A stretch of 64,000 bases of DNA from JAKPBU01 sp964425695 (lineage in GTDB: Bacteria > Pseudomonadota > Gammaproteobacteria > Xanthomonadales > Xanthomonadaceae). Shown piece by piece: positions 1 to 9,469 of this stretch. The position numbers and the translations under genes are program-made. The notes under the pieces are model-generated. The model was given only the letters and a program-made list of their open reading frames with translations. It was not told where the DNA came from and ran no database searches. Position 1 is the stretch's first letter, and each line of letters begins with the position of its first letter. Location of the stretch: contig CAYRNF010000002.1 of assembly GCA_964425695.1 (NCBI GenBank), positions 62,001-126,000 of the forward strand, read 5' to 3'.

Positions 1-21
1 GCTCCTATCCGGAGACATGCC

Positions 22-654
22 ATGGCCGACGCGACGCTGACCCTGTACACGCATCCCATGTCGCGCGGCCGCGTGGCGCGCTGGATGCTGGAGGAAACCG
101 GGCTTCCCTACGAGACCGAGCTGCTGGAATACGGCACCACGATGAAGGCGCTCGCCTATCGCGCGATCAATCCGATGGGCAAGGTGCCCGCGCTGCGTCA
201 CGGCGATGCGGTGGTGACCGAGAACGCCGCCATCGGCCTGTATCTGGCCGACCTGGTGCCGGACAGGCGGCTCGCTCCGCCGGTGGGCAGCCCGGACCGC
301 GCGCCGTACTACCGGTGGATCAGCTTCATGTCGCCGCTGGAGGCGTTGCTGATGGCCAAGCACGCCGGCGCCCTGGGCCAGCCCATGTCGGCCGGCTACG
401 GCACGGAGGAGGACGTGCTCGCCACGCTGGAGCAGGCCATCGGCGATCGCGACCATCTGGCCGGCGACAGCTTCACCATGGCCGACCTGCTGGTGTCCGC
501 GTACATCGGCTGGTACCTGCAGTTCAAGATGCTGGAGCCGCGCGACGCGTTCGTGCGCTATGCGCGCCTGCATGCCGCGCGCCCGGCGGCGCGGCGCGCC
601 AACGAGATCGACGACGCGCTGGTGGCCGCCGCCCAGGCCGCCGACGGCGGCTGA
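22..654 (+). CDS. Glutathione S-transferase family protein
   Basis: A 210-residue cytosolic protein of the glutathione S-transferase superfamily. The N-terminal 80 residues form a thioredoxin-like domain: it opens with LTLYTHPMSRGRVARW, carries the GKVPAL segment with the cis-proline around residue 55, and the TENAAI segment that in this family contacts the glutathione gamma-glutamyl group. The rest is the all-alpha domain with a recognisable GDSFTMADLLVSAYI motif (the N-capping box region of GSTs). Length is normal for the family. The ATG at 22 follows a GGAGA ribosome site. Members conjugate glutathione to electrophiles or act as thiol reductases; the substrate cannot be read from sequence. 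It is convergent with katG, separated by a hairpin. Confidence 0.9.
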   Translation: MADATLTLYTHPMSRGRVARWMLEETGLPYETELLEYGTTMKALAYRAINPMGKVPALRHGDAVVTENAAIGLYLADLVPDRRLAPPVGSPDRAPYYRWISFMSPLEALLMAKHAGALGQPMSAGYGTEEDVLATLEQAIGDRDHLAGDSFTMADLLVSAYIGWYLQFKMLEPRDAFVRYARLHAARPAARRANEIDDALVAAAQAADGG

Positions 655-675
655 GCGGGCGCCGCGCCTACGCGA

Positions 676-701
676 ACGCCGGCGGAAGCCTCCGCCGGCG
701 T
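676..701. terminator. Hairpin between convergent GST and katG
   Basis: A perfect 11-bp inverted repeat (ACGCCGGCGGA / TCCGCCGGCGT) with a 4-nt AGCC loop lies between the stop codons of the two convergent genes. There is no long T tract on either side, so it is a probable but imperfect bidirectional terminator. Confidence 0.6.
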
Positions 702-751
702 CGGGAATCGCGACGTTCGCCAGCGGGCACGGCACGCCGCGCCCGCCGGAC

Positions 752-2983
752 TCACGCCAGGTCGTAGCGGTCCAGGTCCATGACCTTGCTCCAGGCGGCG
801 ACGAAGTCGTTGACGAACTTCTCCCTCCCATCGCTGCTGGCGTACACCTCGGACAGCGCGCGCAGCACCGAATTGGAGCCGAACACCAGGTCCACCCGCG
901 TCGCGCTCCAGCGCCTGGCACCGTCACTGCGGCGCCGCCCTTCGAAGGTTTCGCGTGCGTCGGAGGTGGGCTTCCACTCCCACGCCATGTCCAGCAGGTT
1001 CACGAAGAAGTCGTTGCCCAGCACGCCGGGGCGATCGGTCAACACGCCATGCCCGGTGCCGTCGGCGGTCACCCCGAGCGCACGCAGGCCACCGACCAGT
1101 ACGGTCATCTCGGGCGCGGTCAGCGTGAGCTGCTGCGCCTTGTCCACCAGCAGGTGTTCGGCGGGCACGGCGTAGCGCTGCCTGAGGTAGTTGCGGAAGC
1201 CGTCGGCCACCGGCTCGAGCGGCGCGAACGAGTCCACGTCGGTCTGTTCCTGCGACGCATCGGTGCGGCCGGGATTGAACGGCACGCTCACCTCGAAACC
1301 GCCGTCCTTCGCGGCCTTCTCCACCGCCGCCGCGCCGCCGAGCACGATCAGGTCGGAGAGCGACACCTTGCGCGATCCGGCACCGTTGAAATCGGACTGG
1401 ATTGCTTCCAGCGCCGTCAGCACCTTCGCCAGCCGCGCCGGGTTGTTGGCCGCCCAGTCCTTCTGCGGTGCAAGGCGGATGCGCGCACCGTTGGCGCCGC
1501 CGCGCTTGTCCCCGCCGCGGAAAGTGGAGGCCGAGGCCCAGGCGATGGACACCAGATCCGTCACCGACAGGCCGCTGGACAGGATTTTGTCCTTGAGCGT
1601 GGCGATGTCGCTGGCGTCGATGGGTTCGCCCTCGGCCTTGGGCACGGGGTCCTGCCAGATCAGCTCTTCTTCGGGCACTTCCGGCCCCAGGTAGCGTGCG
1701 CGCGGCCCCATGTCGCGGTGGGTCAGCTTGAACCAGGCGCGGGCGAAGGCGTCGGCGAACTGGTCGGGGTTCTCCAAGAACCGGCGCGAGATCTTCTCGT
1801 AGGCCGGATCCATGCGCAGCGACAGGTCGGTGGTGAGCATGGTCGGCACCTTGTTGGGGCCGCCGTGCGCATCCGGGATGATCGCGTCGGCGCCCTTGGC
1901 CACCCACTGGTGCGCGCCGGCGGGGCTCTTGGACAGCTCCCACTCGAACCCGAACAGGTGCTTGAAGTAGTCGTGGCTCCACTTCACCGGGGTGGTGGTC
2001 CACGTGACTTCCAGGCCACTGGTGATGGTGTCCGCGCCGCGTCCGCTGCCGTGCCTGTTGTGCCAGCCGAAGCCCTGCTGCTCCAGTTCGCCGGCTTCCG
2101 GCTCGCAGCCCACGTGGTCGGCCGCGGCGGCACCATGGGTCTTGCCGAAGGTGTGGCCACCGGCGATCAGGGCGACAGTTTCCTCGTCATCCATGGCCAT
2201 GCGGCCGAAGGTGTCGCGGATGTCGCGCGCGGCCAGCAGCGGGTCGGGGTTGCCGTCCGGCCCTTCCGGGTTAACGTAGATCAGGCCCATCTGCACCGCG
2301 GCCAGCGGGTTTTCCAGGTCGCGGCTGTGACGCACCTGGCTGTCGTCGTCGGAGACCAGCACCGCATGCTCGGCCACGCCCGGCGAGCCGCGCGTGTAGC
2401 GCACGTCGCCGCCCAGCCACTTGTCTTCGCTGCCCCAGTACACGTCCTGGTCCGGTTCCCACGTGTCCGGGCGGCCACCGGCGAAACCGAACGTCTTGAA
2501 GCCCATGGTTTCCAGGGCCACGTTGCCGGCCAGGATCATCAGGTCCGACCACGAGATCGACTGGCCGTACTTCTGCTTGATCGGCCACAGCAGGCGCCGC
2601 GCCTTGTCCAGGCTCACGTTGTCCGGCCAGCTGTTCAGCGGTGCGAAGCGCTGCTGTCCGCGGCCGCCGCCGCCGCGGCCGTCGCCGATGCGGTATGTCC
2701 CCGCGCTATGCCAGGCCAGGCGCACGAACAGGCCGCCGTAGTGGCCGAAGTCCGCGGGCCACCAGTCCTGCGAATCGGTCATGAGCGCGGCCAGGTCGCG
2801 CTTGAGGCCCGCGTAGTCCAGCTTGGCGAACGCCTTGGCGTAGTCGAACCCGGGGGCCAGTGGGTCGGATTTCGACGAATGCTGGTTAAGCAGGTCCAGC
2901 CGCAGCTGGTTGGGCCACCAGTCGATGTTCTGCTGGCCGCCGCCGGCGGCCTGGTGGAAGGGGCATTTGGCCTCGTTCGACAT
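752..2983 (-). CDS. katG: Bifunctional catalase-peroxidase KatG
   Basis: A 743-residue haem enzyme that disproportionates hydrogen peroxide and also acts as a peroxidase. The distal site RLAWHSAGTYR gives Arg88, Trp91 and His92, and LIAGGHTFGKTHG gives the proximal haem ligand His277. Tyr236 (in LIYVNPEGPDG) and Met262 are placed to form, with Trp91, the Trp-Tyr-Met adduct needed for catalase activity. Length and the second, non-haem peroxidase-like half match the family. The ATG at 2983 has an AGGGAG site just upstream. No signal peptide is visible, so it is cytoplasmic. It lies 206 bp downstream of mutS on the same strand, which leaves room for its own promoter. No oxyR gene is nearby. Confidence 0.97.
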   Translation of the reverse strand: MSNEAKCPFHQAAGGGQQNIDWWPNQLRLDLLNQHSSKSDPLAPGFDYAKAFAKLDYAGLKRDLAALMTDSQDWWPADFGHYGGLFVRLAWHSAGTYRIGDGRGGGGRGQQRFAPLNSWPDNVSLDKARRLLWPIKQKYGQSISWSDLMILAGNVALETMGFKTFGFAGGRPDTWEPDQDVYWGSEDKWLGGDVRYTRGSPGVAEHAVLVSDDDSQVRHSRDLENPLAAVQMGLIYVNPEGPDGNPDPLLAARDIRDTFGRMAMDDEETVALIAGGHTFGKTHGAAAADHVGCEPEAGELEQQGFGWHNRHGSGRGADTITSGLEVTWTTTPVKWSHDYFKHLFGFEWELSKSPAGAHQWVAKGADAIIPDAHGGPNKVPTMLTTDLSLRMDPAYEKISRRFLENPDQFADAFARAWFKLTHRDMGPRARYLGPEVPEEELIWQDPVPKAEGEPIDASDIATLKDKILSSGLSVTDLVSIAWASASTFRGGDKRGGANGARIRLAPQKDWAANNPARLAKVLTALEAIQSDFNGAGSRKVSLSDLIVLGGAAAVEKAAKDGGFEVSVPFNPGRTDASQEQTDVDSFAPLEPVADGFRNYLRQRYAVPAEHLLVDKAQQLTLTAPEMTVLVGGLRALGVTADGTGHGVLTDRPGVLGNDFFVNLLDMAWEWKPTSDARETFEGRRRSDGARRWSATRVDLVFGSNSVLRALSEVYASSDGREKFVNDFVAAWSKVMDLDRYDLA

Positions 2984-3189
2984 CGCTTGACTCCCTGGGG
3001 TGGTGGATGGGGCATGCGCCCCGCACGCAGCCGCGCGCTGGAGGCGAGGGCGGGCCGAAGCGCCGCCGGCAGGTCTGGGGGTTCGAGGCTACGCCTGGCG
3101 CGGGCAAATACAAAATCGAAGGATTCGACGAACCCGATAGGCAGGGCATATCGCAACGTCGATGCGCGGGCCTGCGGGCAACCGCCGGC

Positions 3190-5781
3190 TCAGGTCAACG
3201 ACTTGAGCCGGTACAGCGCCTCGAGCGCCTGTTTGGGCGTGAGTTCGTCCGGGTCGATCCCGGCCAGCGCATCCAGCGCCGCGGACGCCGGTGCGAACAG
3301 GCCGATCTGCTGCGGTGCATCCAGCACCTGTGCGGTGAGCGACGTGGAAGGCGAATCGCGGCGCGCCTCCAGTTCGGCCAGGCGCGCGCGGGCCTGGCGC
3401 ACCACCGGCCTGGGCAGGCCCGCCAGCGCGGCGACCTGCAATCCGAAGCTGCGGTCCGCCGGGCCGTCCTTGACCGCGTGCATGAACACCAGCGTTTCGT
3501 CGCCGCCGGCGTCGCGGTGTTCCACCGCGTCCAGGTGCACGTTGGCGATGCCGCTGCCGGGCTGCGCCAGCGTGGTGAGCTCGAAATAGTGCGTGGCGAA
3601 CAACGTGTAGCTGCGGTTGCTGCCCGCCAGGTGGCGCGCGCAGGCGTCCGCCAGCGCCAGGCCGTCGTAGGTGGACGTGCCGCGGCCGATCTCGTCCATC
3701 AGCACCAGCGACTCGGGCGTGGCGTGATGCAGGATGTAGCTGGTCTCGGCCATCTCCACCATGAAGGTGGACTGCCCGCGCGCCAGGTCGTCGCCGGCGC
3801 CGATGCGGGTCAGGATCCGGTCGATGGGTCCGATCGTCGCCTTCGAAGCCGGCACGAAGCTGCCGATGTGCGCCAGCAGCACGATCAGCGCGTTCTGGCG
3901 CATGTAGGTGCTCTTGCCGCCCATGTTGGGCCCGGTGATCACCAGCATGCGCAGGCCCACGTGGTCGGGCGCGCAGTCGAAGACCAGGTCGTTGGGGGTG
4001 AACGGGGCGTCGCGCACCGCCTCGACCACCGGATGGCGGCCGCCTTCGATGCGGATGCCGGGCTCGTCGGCCAGCACCGGCCGGCTCCAGTCCAGCGCCT
4101 GGGCGCGTTCGGCCAGGCAGGCCAGCGCGTCGATCTCGCTCAGCGCGCCGGCGCAGCGCTTGAGCGGCTCCAGCGTCTGGTTGAGGGTATCCAGCAGGCC
4201 TTCGTACAGCAGCTTCTCGCGCGCCAGCGAGCGTTCGCGCGCGGACAGCACCTTGTCCTCGAAGGCCTTGAGTTCCTCGGTGATGTAGCGCTCGGCCCCG
4301 GTCAGCGTCTGCCGGCGGGTGTAGTGCGCGGGCGCCTTGTCGCTCTGGCCCTTGCTGATCTCGATGAAGTAGCCATGCACCCGGTTGTAGCCCACCTTCA
4401 GCGTGGGGATGCCGGTGGCCGCCTTCTCGCGCGCCTCCAGGTCCACCAGGAACTGGTCGGCATGGGTGGACAGGCGGCGCAGCTCGTCCAGCTCCGCGTC
4501 GTAGCCTTCGGCGAAGATGCCGCCGTCGCGCGCCAGCACCGGCGGCTGCGCGACCAGCGCGCGGGTCAGCAGCTCGGCGTGCGCGGCGTGTTCGCCCAGT
4601 TCCGCGGCCAGCGCCTGCAGGCGCGGCGAGTCCAGCGGATCGAGCACGTCGCGTACGCCGGGCAGCAGGTTCAGGCCATCGCGCAGCGTGGACAGGTCGC
4701 GCGGCCGCGCGCTGCGCAGGGCCACGCGCGAGAGGATGCGTTCCAGGTCGCCCAGCGCGCGGAAGCGCTCGCGCAGGGCCGCGTCGGCACCCGATTCGAG
4801 CAGCGTCGCCACCGCCTGGTGGCGCGCGCGCAGCACGGCGCGGTCGCGCAGCGGCCGGTGCAGCCAGCGTCGCAGCAGGCGTCCACCCATGGGCGTCACC
4901 GTGCTGTCCAGCACGCCCAACAGCGTCGCCTTCGCGTCGCCGTCCACGCGCGTATCCAGTTCCAGGTGGCGGCGGGTCGCGGCGTTCATGGCGATCGCGC
5001 CGCCGCTGGCTTCCACTGCGATCGCGGTGAGGTGCGGGAGCCGCTGTTTCTGGGTTTCTTCCACGTAACCCAGCAGCGCGCCGGCGGCGGCGATGGCAAG
5101 CGGCCTGTCGTCGATGCCGAACCCGGACAGGTCGTGCAGCGCAAAGAAGCGCAGCAACTGGCGCCGCCCGGCGTCCGCGTCGAACAGCCATGGCGCGCGG
5201 CGACGCACGCCGGACAGCTCCAGCGTGAAGGCGGGCCAGTCCGGCTCGTCCGGCAGCAGCACTTCGGCCGGCTGCAGGCGCGCCAGTTCGGCTTCCAGGG
5301 CGTCGTCGCCAGCCACTTCGTTGACCAGGAAGCGGCCGGCCGCCAGGTCCGCCCAGGCAAGTCCGTAGCCACCCCCTTTGCCGCGCGCCAGCGCCAGCAG
5401 CAGGGTGTCGCGGCGGTCGTGCAGCAGGGCCTCGTCGGTGACCGTGCCCGGCGTGACCACGCGCACCACCTTGCGTTCGACCAGGCCCTTGCTCTGGGCC
5501 GGGTCGCCGATCTGCTCGCAGATCGCCACCGACTCGCCCAGGGCCACCAGCCGCGCCAGGTAGCCTTCGCAGGCGTGCACGGGCACGCCGGCCATCGGGA
5601 TGGGCTGGCCGCCGGAGCTGCCGCGCTGGGTCAGGGTGATGTCCAGCAGCCGGGCGGCCTTGCGTGCGTCGTCGTAGAACAGTTCGTAGAAGTCGCCCAT
5701 GCGGAAGAACAGCAGTTCGTCCGGGTGCTCCGCCTTGGCGGCGAAGAACTGGCGCATCAATGGCGTGTGTTCGGCGGACAT
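3190..5781 (-). CDS. mutS: DNA mismatch repair protein MutS
   Basis: An 863-residue MutS, the ATPase that recognises mismatches and small loops and recruits MutL. The mismatch-contacting Phe-X-Glu motif is visible in FFRMGDFYELFYDDA near the N-terminus. The C-terminal ABC-type ATPase has Walker A TGPNMGGKST (about residues 613-622) followed by the STFMVEM and DEIGRGTSTYDG signature segments. I chose ATG 5781 (MSAEHTPLMRQF) because family similarity begins there; an open frame extends another 77 codons upstream into low-information sequence. The divergent TonB receptor gene starts 221 bp away. No defects are seen. Confidence 0.97.
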   Translation of the reverse strand: MSAEHTPLMRQFFAAKAEHPDELLFFRMGDFYELFYDDARKAARLLDITLTQRGSSGGQPIPMAGVPVHACEGYLARLVALGESVAICEQIGDPAQSKGLVERKVVRVVTPGTVTDEALLHDRRDTLLLALARGKGGGYGLAWADLAAGRFLVNEVAGDDALEAELARLQPAEVLLPDEPDWPAFTLELSGVRRRAPWLFDADAGRRQLLRFFALHDLSGFGIDDRPLAIAAAGALLGYVEETQKQRLPHLTAIAVEASGGAIAMNAATRRHLELDTRVDGDAKATLLGVLDSTVTPMGGRLLRRWLHRPLRDRAVLRARHQAVATLLESGADAALRERFRALGDLERILSRVALRSARPRDLSTLRDGLNLLPGVRDVLDPLDSPRLQALAAELGEHAAHAELLTRALVAQPPVLARDGGIFAEGYDAELDELRRLSTHADQFLVDLEAREKAATGIPTLKVGYNRVHGYFIEISKGQSDKAPAHYTRRQTLTGAERYITEELKAFEDKVLSARERSLAREKLLYEGLLDTLNQTLEPLKRCAGALSEIDALACLAERAQALDWSRPVLADEPGIRIEGGRHPVVEAVRDAPFTPNDLVFDCAPDHVGLRMLVITGPNMGGKSTYMRQNALIVLLAHIGSFVPASKATIGPIDRILTRIGAGDDLARGQSTFMVEMAETSYILHHATPESLVLMDEIGRGTSTYDGLALADACARHLAGSNRSYTLFATHYFELTTLAQPGSGIANVHLDAVEHRDAGGDETLVFMHAVKDGPADRSFGLQVAALAGLPRPVVRQARARLAELEARRDSPSTSLTAQVLDAPQQIGLFAPASAALDALAGIDPDELTPKQALEALYRLKSLT

Positions 5782-6002
5782 CGCGCGGGTGGGCAGGCGT
5801 GGCCGGGTAGTGTGCCCGATGCGGTGGCGTACGCTTCCGCTGCGGCTTGTGCTAGCGTGCCGCGCAAGGCCGGTCGCCCCCACCGCACCGGCCGAGGGGA
5901 ACACGACACGGACGCATTCCGGCGCGCCGCCATCGGCGCCGCCGGCCGCGCCGTGGCCGTCCAGCGCCATCGCCTTTGCCAATACTTCTGGGGACCCACG
6001 AC
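5782..6002. promoter_or_regulatory. Divergent promoter region, mutS / TonB receptor
   Basis: These 221 bp separate two divergent start codons and must hold both promoters. I see no clear -35/-10 pair, Fur box or other named operator, only GC-rich sequence. Confidence 0.4.
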
Positions 6003-8669
6003 ATGACCGCACTGCCTCCGCGCGCCACGCTTGCAGCCGCCGTACTGCTGGCGCTCGCCGTCGCCAGCCCGACCGCTAACGCGCAGGACGCGCAGCCTTC
6101 TACGCCCGCGCCGGCCACCGGCGAGGAGGAGCCGACCACCCTGTCGGCCATGACCGTCACCGCCCAGAAGCGCGAAGAGCAGATGCAGGACGTGCCCATC
6201 GCGCTGACGTCGCTGCCCCAGCAGCTGATCCAGGATACCGGCGTGCGCGACATCAAGGACATGCAGGTCCTGGTGCCCGGGCTGACGGTGACCAGCACCC
6301 AGAACGAGGCGATCACCACCGCGCGCATCCGCGGCATCGGTACGGTGGGCGACAACGTGGGCCTGGAATCGTCGGTGGGCGTGGTGATCGACGGCGTGTA
6401 CCGGCCGCGCAACTCGGTCGGCTTCGGCGACCTGGGCGAGATCGAGCGCATCGAGGTGCTCAAGGGCCCGCAGGGCACGGTGTTCGGCAAGAACACCTCG
6501 GCCGGCGTCATCAACGTCATCACCCGCAACCCGGGCTACAACCAGGAAATCAACGGCGAGATCACCGCCGGCAACTACGGCGCCTTCGGCGTCGCCGGCT
6601 CGTACAACGACGCGCTGAGCGACAAGGCGGCCTTCAGCGTGTACGCCGCCAAGCGCAAGCGCGACGGCTGGATGGACGTGACCACCGGCCGCGGCCCGCG
6701 CCAGGAGAACGAGGACTACGACCAGAACTACCACACCCTGCGCGGCAAGCTGCTGCTGGAGCCGGGCGACAACCTGGACCTGCTGTTGTCCGCCGACTTC
6801 ACCAGCCGCGAAGAGAACTGCTGCACCGCCGTGCAGCTGGTGACCGGCGGCACCGCGCCGCTCATCAACGCCCTGGGCGGCGGCAACGCCATCGCCACTC
6901 CGGCCGATCCGTTCGAGCGCAACGCCTACAGCAACCGCGGCACGCAGCAGTCGATCACCGACAAGGGCGTGTCGCTGCAGGCCGACTGGAACCTGTCGAT
7001 GCTGGGCGGCGCCACGCTGACCTCCATCACCGCGCAGCGCGAGTGGGAAACCGTCAACGGACTGGACTTCGACTTCACCGCGACCGACATCCTGTACCGC
7101 AACGCCGACCGCGACGAGTCGTTCACCGGCTTCGAGACCTTCAGCCAGGAATTCCGCCTGACCGGCACGGCCGGTGCGTTCGACTGGATGGTGGGCGCGT
7201 TCTATTCGGACGAGGACCTGCGCCGCAACGAGTCGTACCGCCTGGGTTCCGCGTACGAGCCTTACATCTCCACGCTGGTCTTCCAGCAGGTCACCCAAGG
7301 TCTGGTGGGCGCGGGGATCCCGGCCGCGGCGATCAACACCGCATCGCCCGCCACGTTCTTCTCGCAGGTGACCGGGCAGCCGTTCGGCACCGCCTTCGCC
7401 GGGCTGGGCGCGCTGGATCGCTACAAGCAGAACGCCAAGAGCCTGGCGCTGTTCACCAACAACACCTGGCACGTGAACGACGCCTTCGACCTGACCCTGG
7501 GCCTGCGCTACACCCGCGAGGAGAAGGAACTCGAGTCGCGTTACAGCAACCCCAACGGCAGCATCGGCTGCGGCGCCACGCTGGCCAACCCCGCTGCACG
7601 CGTGGGCGGCGCGCTTGCGCAGCGGATCGCGATCTGGAACTCGTTGCCGGCCGCGACGCGAACCGCGCTGGTTTCCGCCATCGCCCCGCAGGTCGTGGGC
7701 TTCATGTGCCTGCCGTGGGCGAACGCGCTGCACAACGGCCGCGCCACCGACCAGGAGCGCGAAGAGAAGGAATGGTCCGGCACCGTCAAGGGCGCATACC
7801 GCTGGAACGAGCACGTGATGACCTACGCCTCGGCCGCGCGCGGCTACAAGGGCGGTGGCTTCAACCTCGATCGCGTGCAGTCCTCCAACGGCCTGTCCAG
7901 CGGCGGCGCCGGGATCCTGCCGGTGGCCGACACCTCGTTCGATGGCGAGTTCGTGGACAGCTACGAGCTGGGCGCCAAGACCACCTGGGCCGACGGCAAC
8001 CTGCTGCTCAACGCCACGCTGTTCCACCAGACCTACGAGGACTTCCAGCTCAACAGCTTCCTGGGCACGAGCTTCGTGGTCCGCTCGATCCCGGAAGTGG
8101 TGTCCAAGGGCATCGACACCGAGATCCTGTGGCAGCCGGCTGCGGTGCGCGGCCTCATGCTGCAGGGCGGCCTGACCTATGCCGACACCCAGTACGGCGA
8201 CAACATTCCGGGTTGCGATTTCGTCGGCCCCGGCCAGACGAGCGCCGCGTGCCCGTCCATCGGCCAGCTCTACAAGCTCCCGGGCGGCCAGGTCAGCTTC
8301 GCTCCGAAGTATTCCGGCTCGGCATCGGTCACCTACGAGTGGGACTTCGGCGGCAACCTGGAAGCGCGCTTCAATCTGGGCGCCAAGTACATGTCCGACT
8401 ACAACACCGGCTCGGACCTGGACGTGGAGAAGGAGCAGGACGCCTACACGGTGGTCAACGCGCGCGTGGGCATCGGCTCGCGCGACAAGCGCTGGATGTT
8501 CGAGCTGTGGGGCAACAACATCTTCGACGAGGACTACGTGCAGGTCGGGTTCGACGGCCCCCTGCAGGCCATCGGCAGCCCGCGCCCGAACGATCCGCTC
8601 AACACCTACAACGCGTTCCTGGGTGCGCCGGCGATGTACGGCGTGACGTTCCGCTTCAACTACCGCTGA
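6003..8669 (+). CDS. TonB-dependent outer-membrane receptor
   Basis: An 888-residue outer-membrane receptor. Residues 1-28 are a signal peptide (MTALPPRATL, a hydrophobic alanine/leucine core, cleavage after TANAQ). A plug domain follows at about residues 45-155, with VTAQKREEQMQDVPIA as the TonB-box region and the conserved IERIEVLKGPQGTVFGKNTSAGVINV. The remainder is a beta-barrel ending in an aromatic-rich final strand (GVTFRFNYR). The sequence style is that of the Xanthomonas/sphingomonad receptor family for complex carbohydrates, siderophores or vitamins; the ligand is unknown and no uptake or catabolic genes lie beside it. ATG 6003 fits the signal peptide better than the in-frame start 27 bp upstream. 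Confidence 0.92.
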   Translation: MTALPPRATLAAAVLLALAVASPTANAQDAQPSTPAPATGEEEPTTLSAMTVTAQKREEQMQDVPIALTSLPQQLIQDTGVRDIKDMQVLVPGLTVTSTQNEAITTARIRGIGTVGDNVGLESSVGVVIDGVYRPRNSVGFGDLGEIERIEVLKGPQGTVFGKNTSAGVINVITRNPGYNQEINGEITAGNYGAFGVAGSYNDALSDKAAFSVYAAKRKRDGWMDVTTGRGPRQENEDYDQNYHTLRGKLLLEPGDNLDLLLSADFTSREENCCTAVQLVTGGTAPLINALGGGNAIATPADPFERNAYSNRGTQQSITDKGVSLQADWNLSMLGGATLTSITAQREWETVNGLDFDFTATDILYRNADRDESFTGFETFSQEFRLTGTAGAFDWMVGAFYSDEDLRRNESYRLGSAYEPYISTLVFQQVTQGLVGAGIPAAAINTASPATFFSQVTGQPFGTAFAGLGALDRYKQNAKSLALFTNNTWHVNDAFDLTLGLRYTREEKELESRYSNPNGSIGCGATLANPAARVGGALAQRIAIWNSLPAATRTALVSAIAPQVVGFMCLPWANALHNGRATDQEREEKEWSGTVKGAYRWNEHVMTYASAARGYKGGGFNLDRVQSSNGLSSGGAGILPVADTSFDGEFVDSYELGAKTTWADGNLLLNATLFHQTYEDFQLNSFLGTSFVVRSIPEVVSKGIDTEILWQPAAVRGLMLQGGLTYADTQYGDNIPGCDFVGPGQTSAACPSIGQLYKLPGGQVSFAPKYSGSASVTYEWDFGGNLEARFNLGAKYMSDYNTGSDLDVEKEQDAYTVVNARVGIGSRDKRWMFELWGNNIFDEDYVQVGFDGPLQAIGSPRPNDPLNTYNAFLGAPAMYGVTFRFNYR

Positions 8670-8721
8670 GCAGGCGCGCTGCGGCTCACCCGGCGCGCGC
8701 TCGGGTACGCCCGGTGCTCCA

Positions 8722-8749
8722 ACGAAGGCCGCCTCCGGGCGGCCTTCGT
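8722..8749 (+). terminator. Rho-independent terminator after TonB receptor
   Basis: A 12-bp GC-rich stem (ACGAAGGCCGCC / GGCGGCCTTCGT) with a TCCG loop lies 53 bp after the receptor stop codon. The downstream sequence is only moderately T-rich. Confidence 0.8.
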
Positions 8750-8870
8750 CGTTGCGGGGCAGGGGCGCGCCAGTGCTTCTGCCCGCATGCGATGCGCCGC
8801 TGCGGCGGCGGGCAGACAGGCGCCACGCTTTGGGCTACAACTGCGCCCCCACCGCTGCGCAACGTCCGCC

Positions 8871-9368
8871 ATGTCCATTCCCGACGATGCCAGGCTGTGC
8901 GCGCTGGCGCAGGACACCGGCGCCCGGCTGCAGGCGGCGCACCTGATGCTGGTCACCGCCGAGAGCTGCACCGGCGGCTGGATCGCCAAGACCATCACCG
9001 ACGTGGCCGGATCCTCGGCCTGGTTCGACTGCGGGCTGGCCGCCTACAGCTACGAAGCCAAGCAGGCGCTGCTAGGCGTGCGGCCGCAGACGCTGGAGAC
9101 GCACGGTGCGGTCAGCCGCGAGACGGCCATCGAGATGGTGTCCGGCGCGCTGGTGCATTCCGGCGCCAGCGTCGCCGTGGCGGTCACCGGGATCGCAGGC
9201 CCTGGCGGTGGGACCGAAGACAAGCCGGTGGGCACGGTGTGGGTGGCCTGGAAGCGCCGGGGCGGCTATCCCCGCGCGGAGCTGTTCCATTTCGATGGCG
9301 ACCGCGATGCCGTCCGCCGCCAGACCGTGTCTGCCGCGCTGCTGGGTCTGTTGTCGATGCTCGACTGA
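8871..9368 (+). CDS. pncC: Nicotinamide-nucleotide amidase (CinA C-terminal domain)
   Basis: A 165-residue stand-alone CinA C-terminal domain protein. The family deamidates nicotinamide mononucleotide to nicotinate mononucleotide in the pyridine nucleotide salvage cycle, which recycles NMN released by DNA ligase. Visible signatures are VTAESCTGGWI (catalytic serine about residue 32), YSYEAKQALLGV (Tyr61 and Lys64) and VAVTGIAGPGGGTEDKPVGTVW. The N-terminal MoCF-like domain of full CinA is absent, as in the short PncC type. The ATG at 8871 gives the usual length; an upstream in-frame start would add 28 unconserved residues. Placement just before lexA-recA matches the cinA-recA association of many bacteria. 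Confidence 0.92.
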   Translation: MSIPDDARLCALAQDTGARLQAAHLMLVTAESCTGGWIAKTITDVAGSSAWFDCGLAAYSYEAKQALLGVRPQTLETHGAVSRETAIEMVSGALVHSGASVAVAVTGIAGPGGGTEDKPVGTVWVAWKRRGGYPRAELFHFDGDRDAVRRQTVSAALLGLLSMLD

Positions 9369-9448
9369 GCGGCGACCGGCGAGGACGCTCGATCAGGAGC
9401 GGTCGGTCGGTTCGCGCCGGGCCTCGCAACGCTTGCGGCACCGATCAG

Positions 9449-9467
9449 TTAGTAGTATTACTACTAA
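9449..9467. promoter_or_regulatory. LexA box (autoregulatory operator)
   Basis: TTAGTAGTATTACTACTAA is a perfect 19-bp palindrome around a central T and matches the operator described for Xanthomonas LexA. It ends three bases before the lexA ATG, so repressor binding would block the transcript start or early transcribed region of lexA itself. Confidence 0.93.
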
Positions 9468-9469
9468 CC

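Noticed and set aside
560..3589. A 1009-codon open frame on the plus strand across katG
   Set aside because: It is the antisense shadow of katG and neighbouring sequence in GC-rich DNA; its composition (His/Arg/Gly-rich) is not protein-like, and katG is unambiguous.
3007..6006. A 999-codon plus-strand frame across mutS
   Set aside because: Antisense shadow of mutS, with repetitive HRQAG composition and no known domain.
7043..9469. Long in-frame upstream extension of lexA through the TonB receptor and pncC
   Set aside because: It is the +1 shadow of two real genes; the LexA family starts at ATG 9470, directly after the operator.
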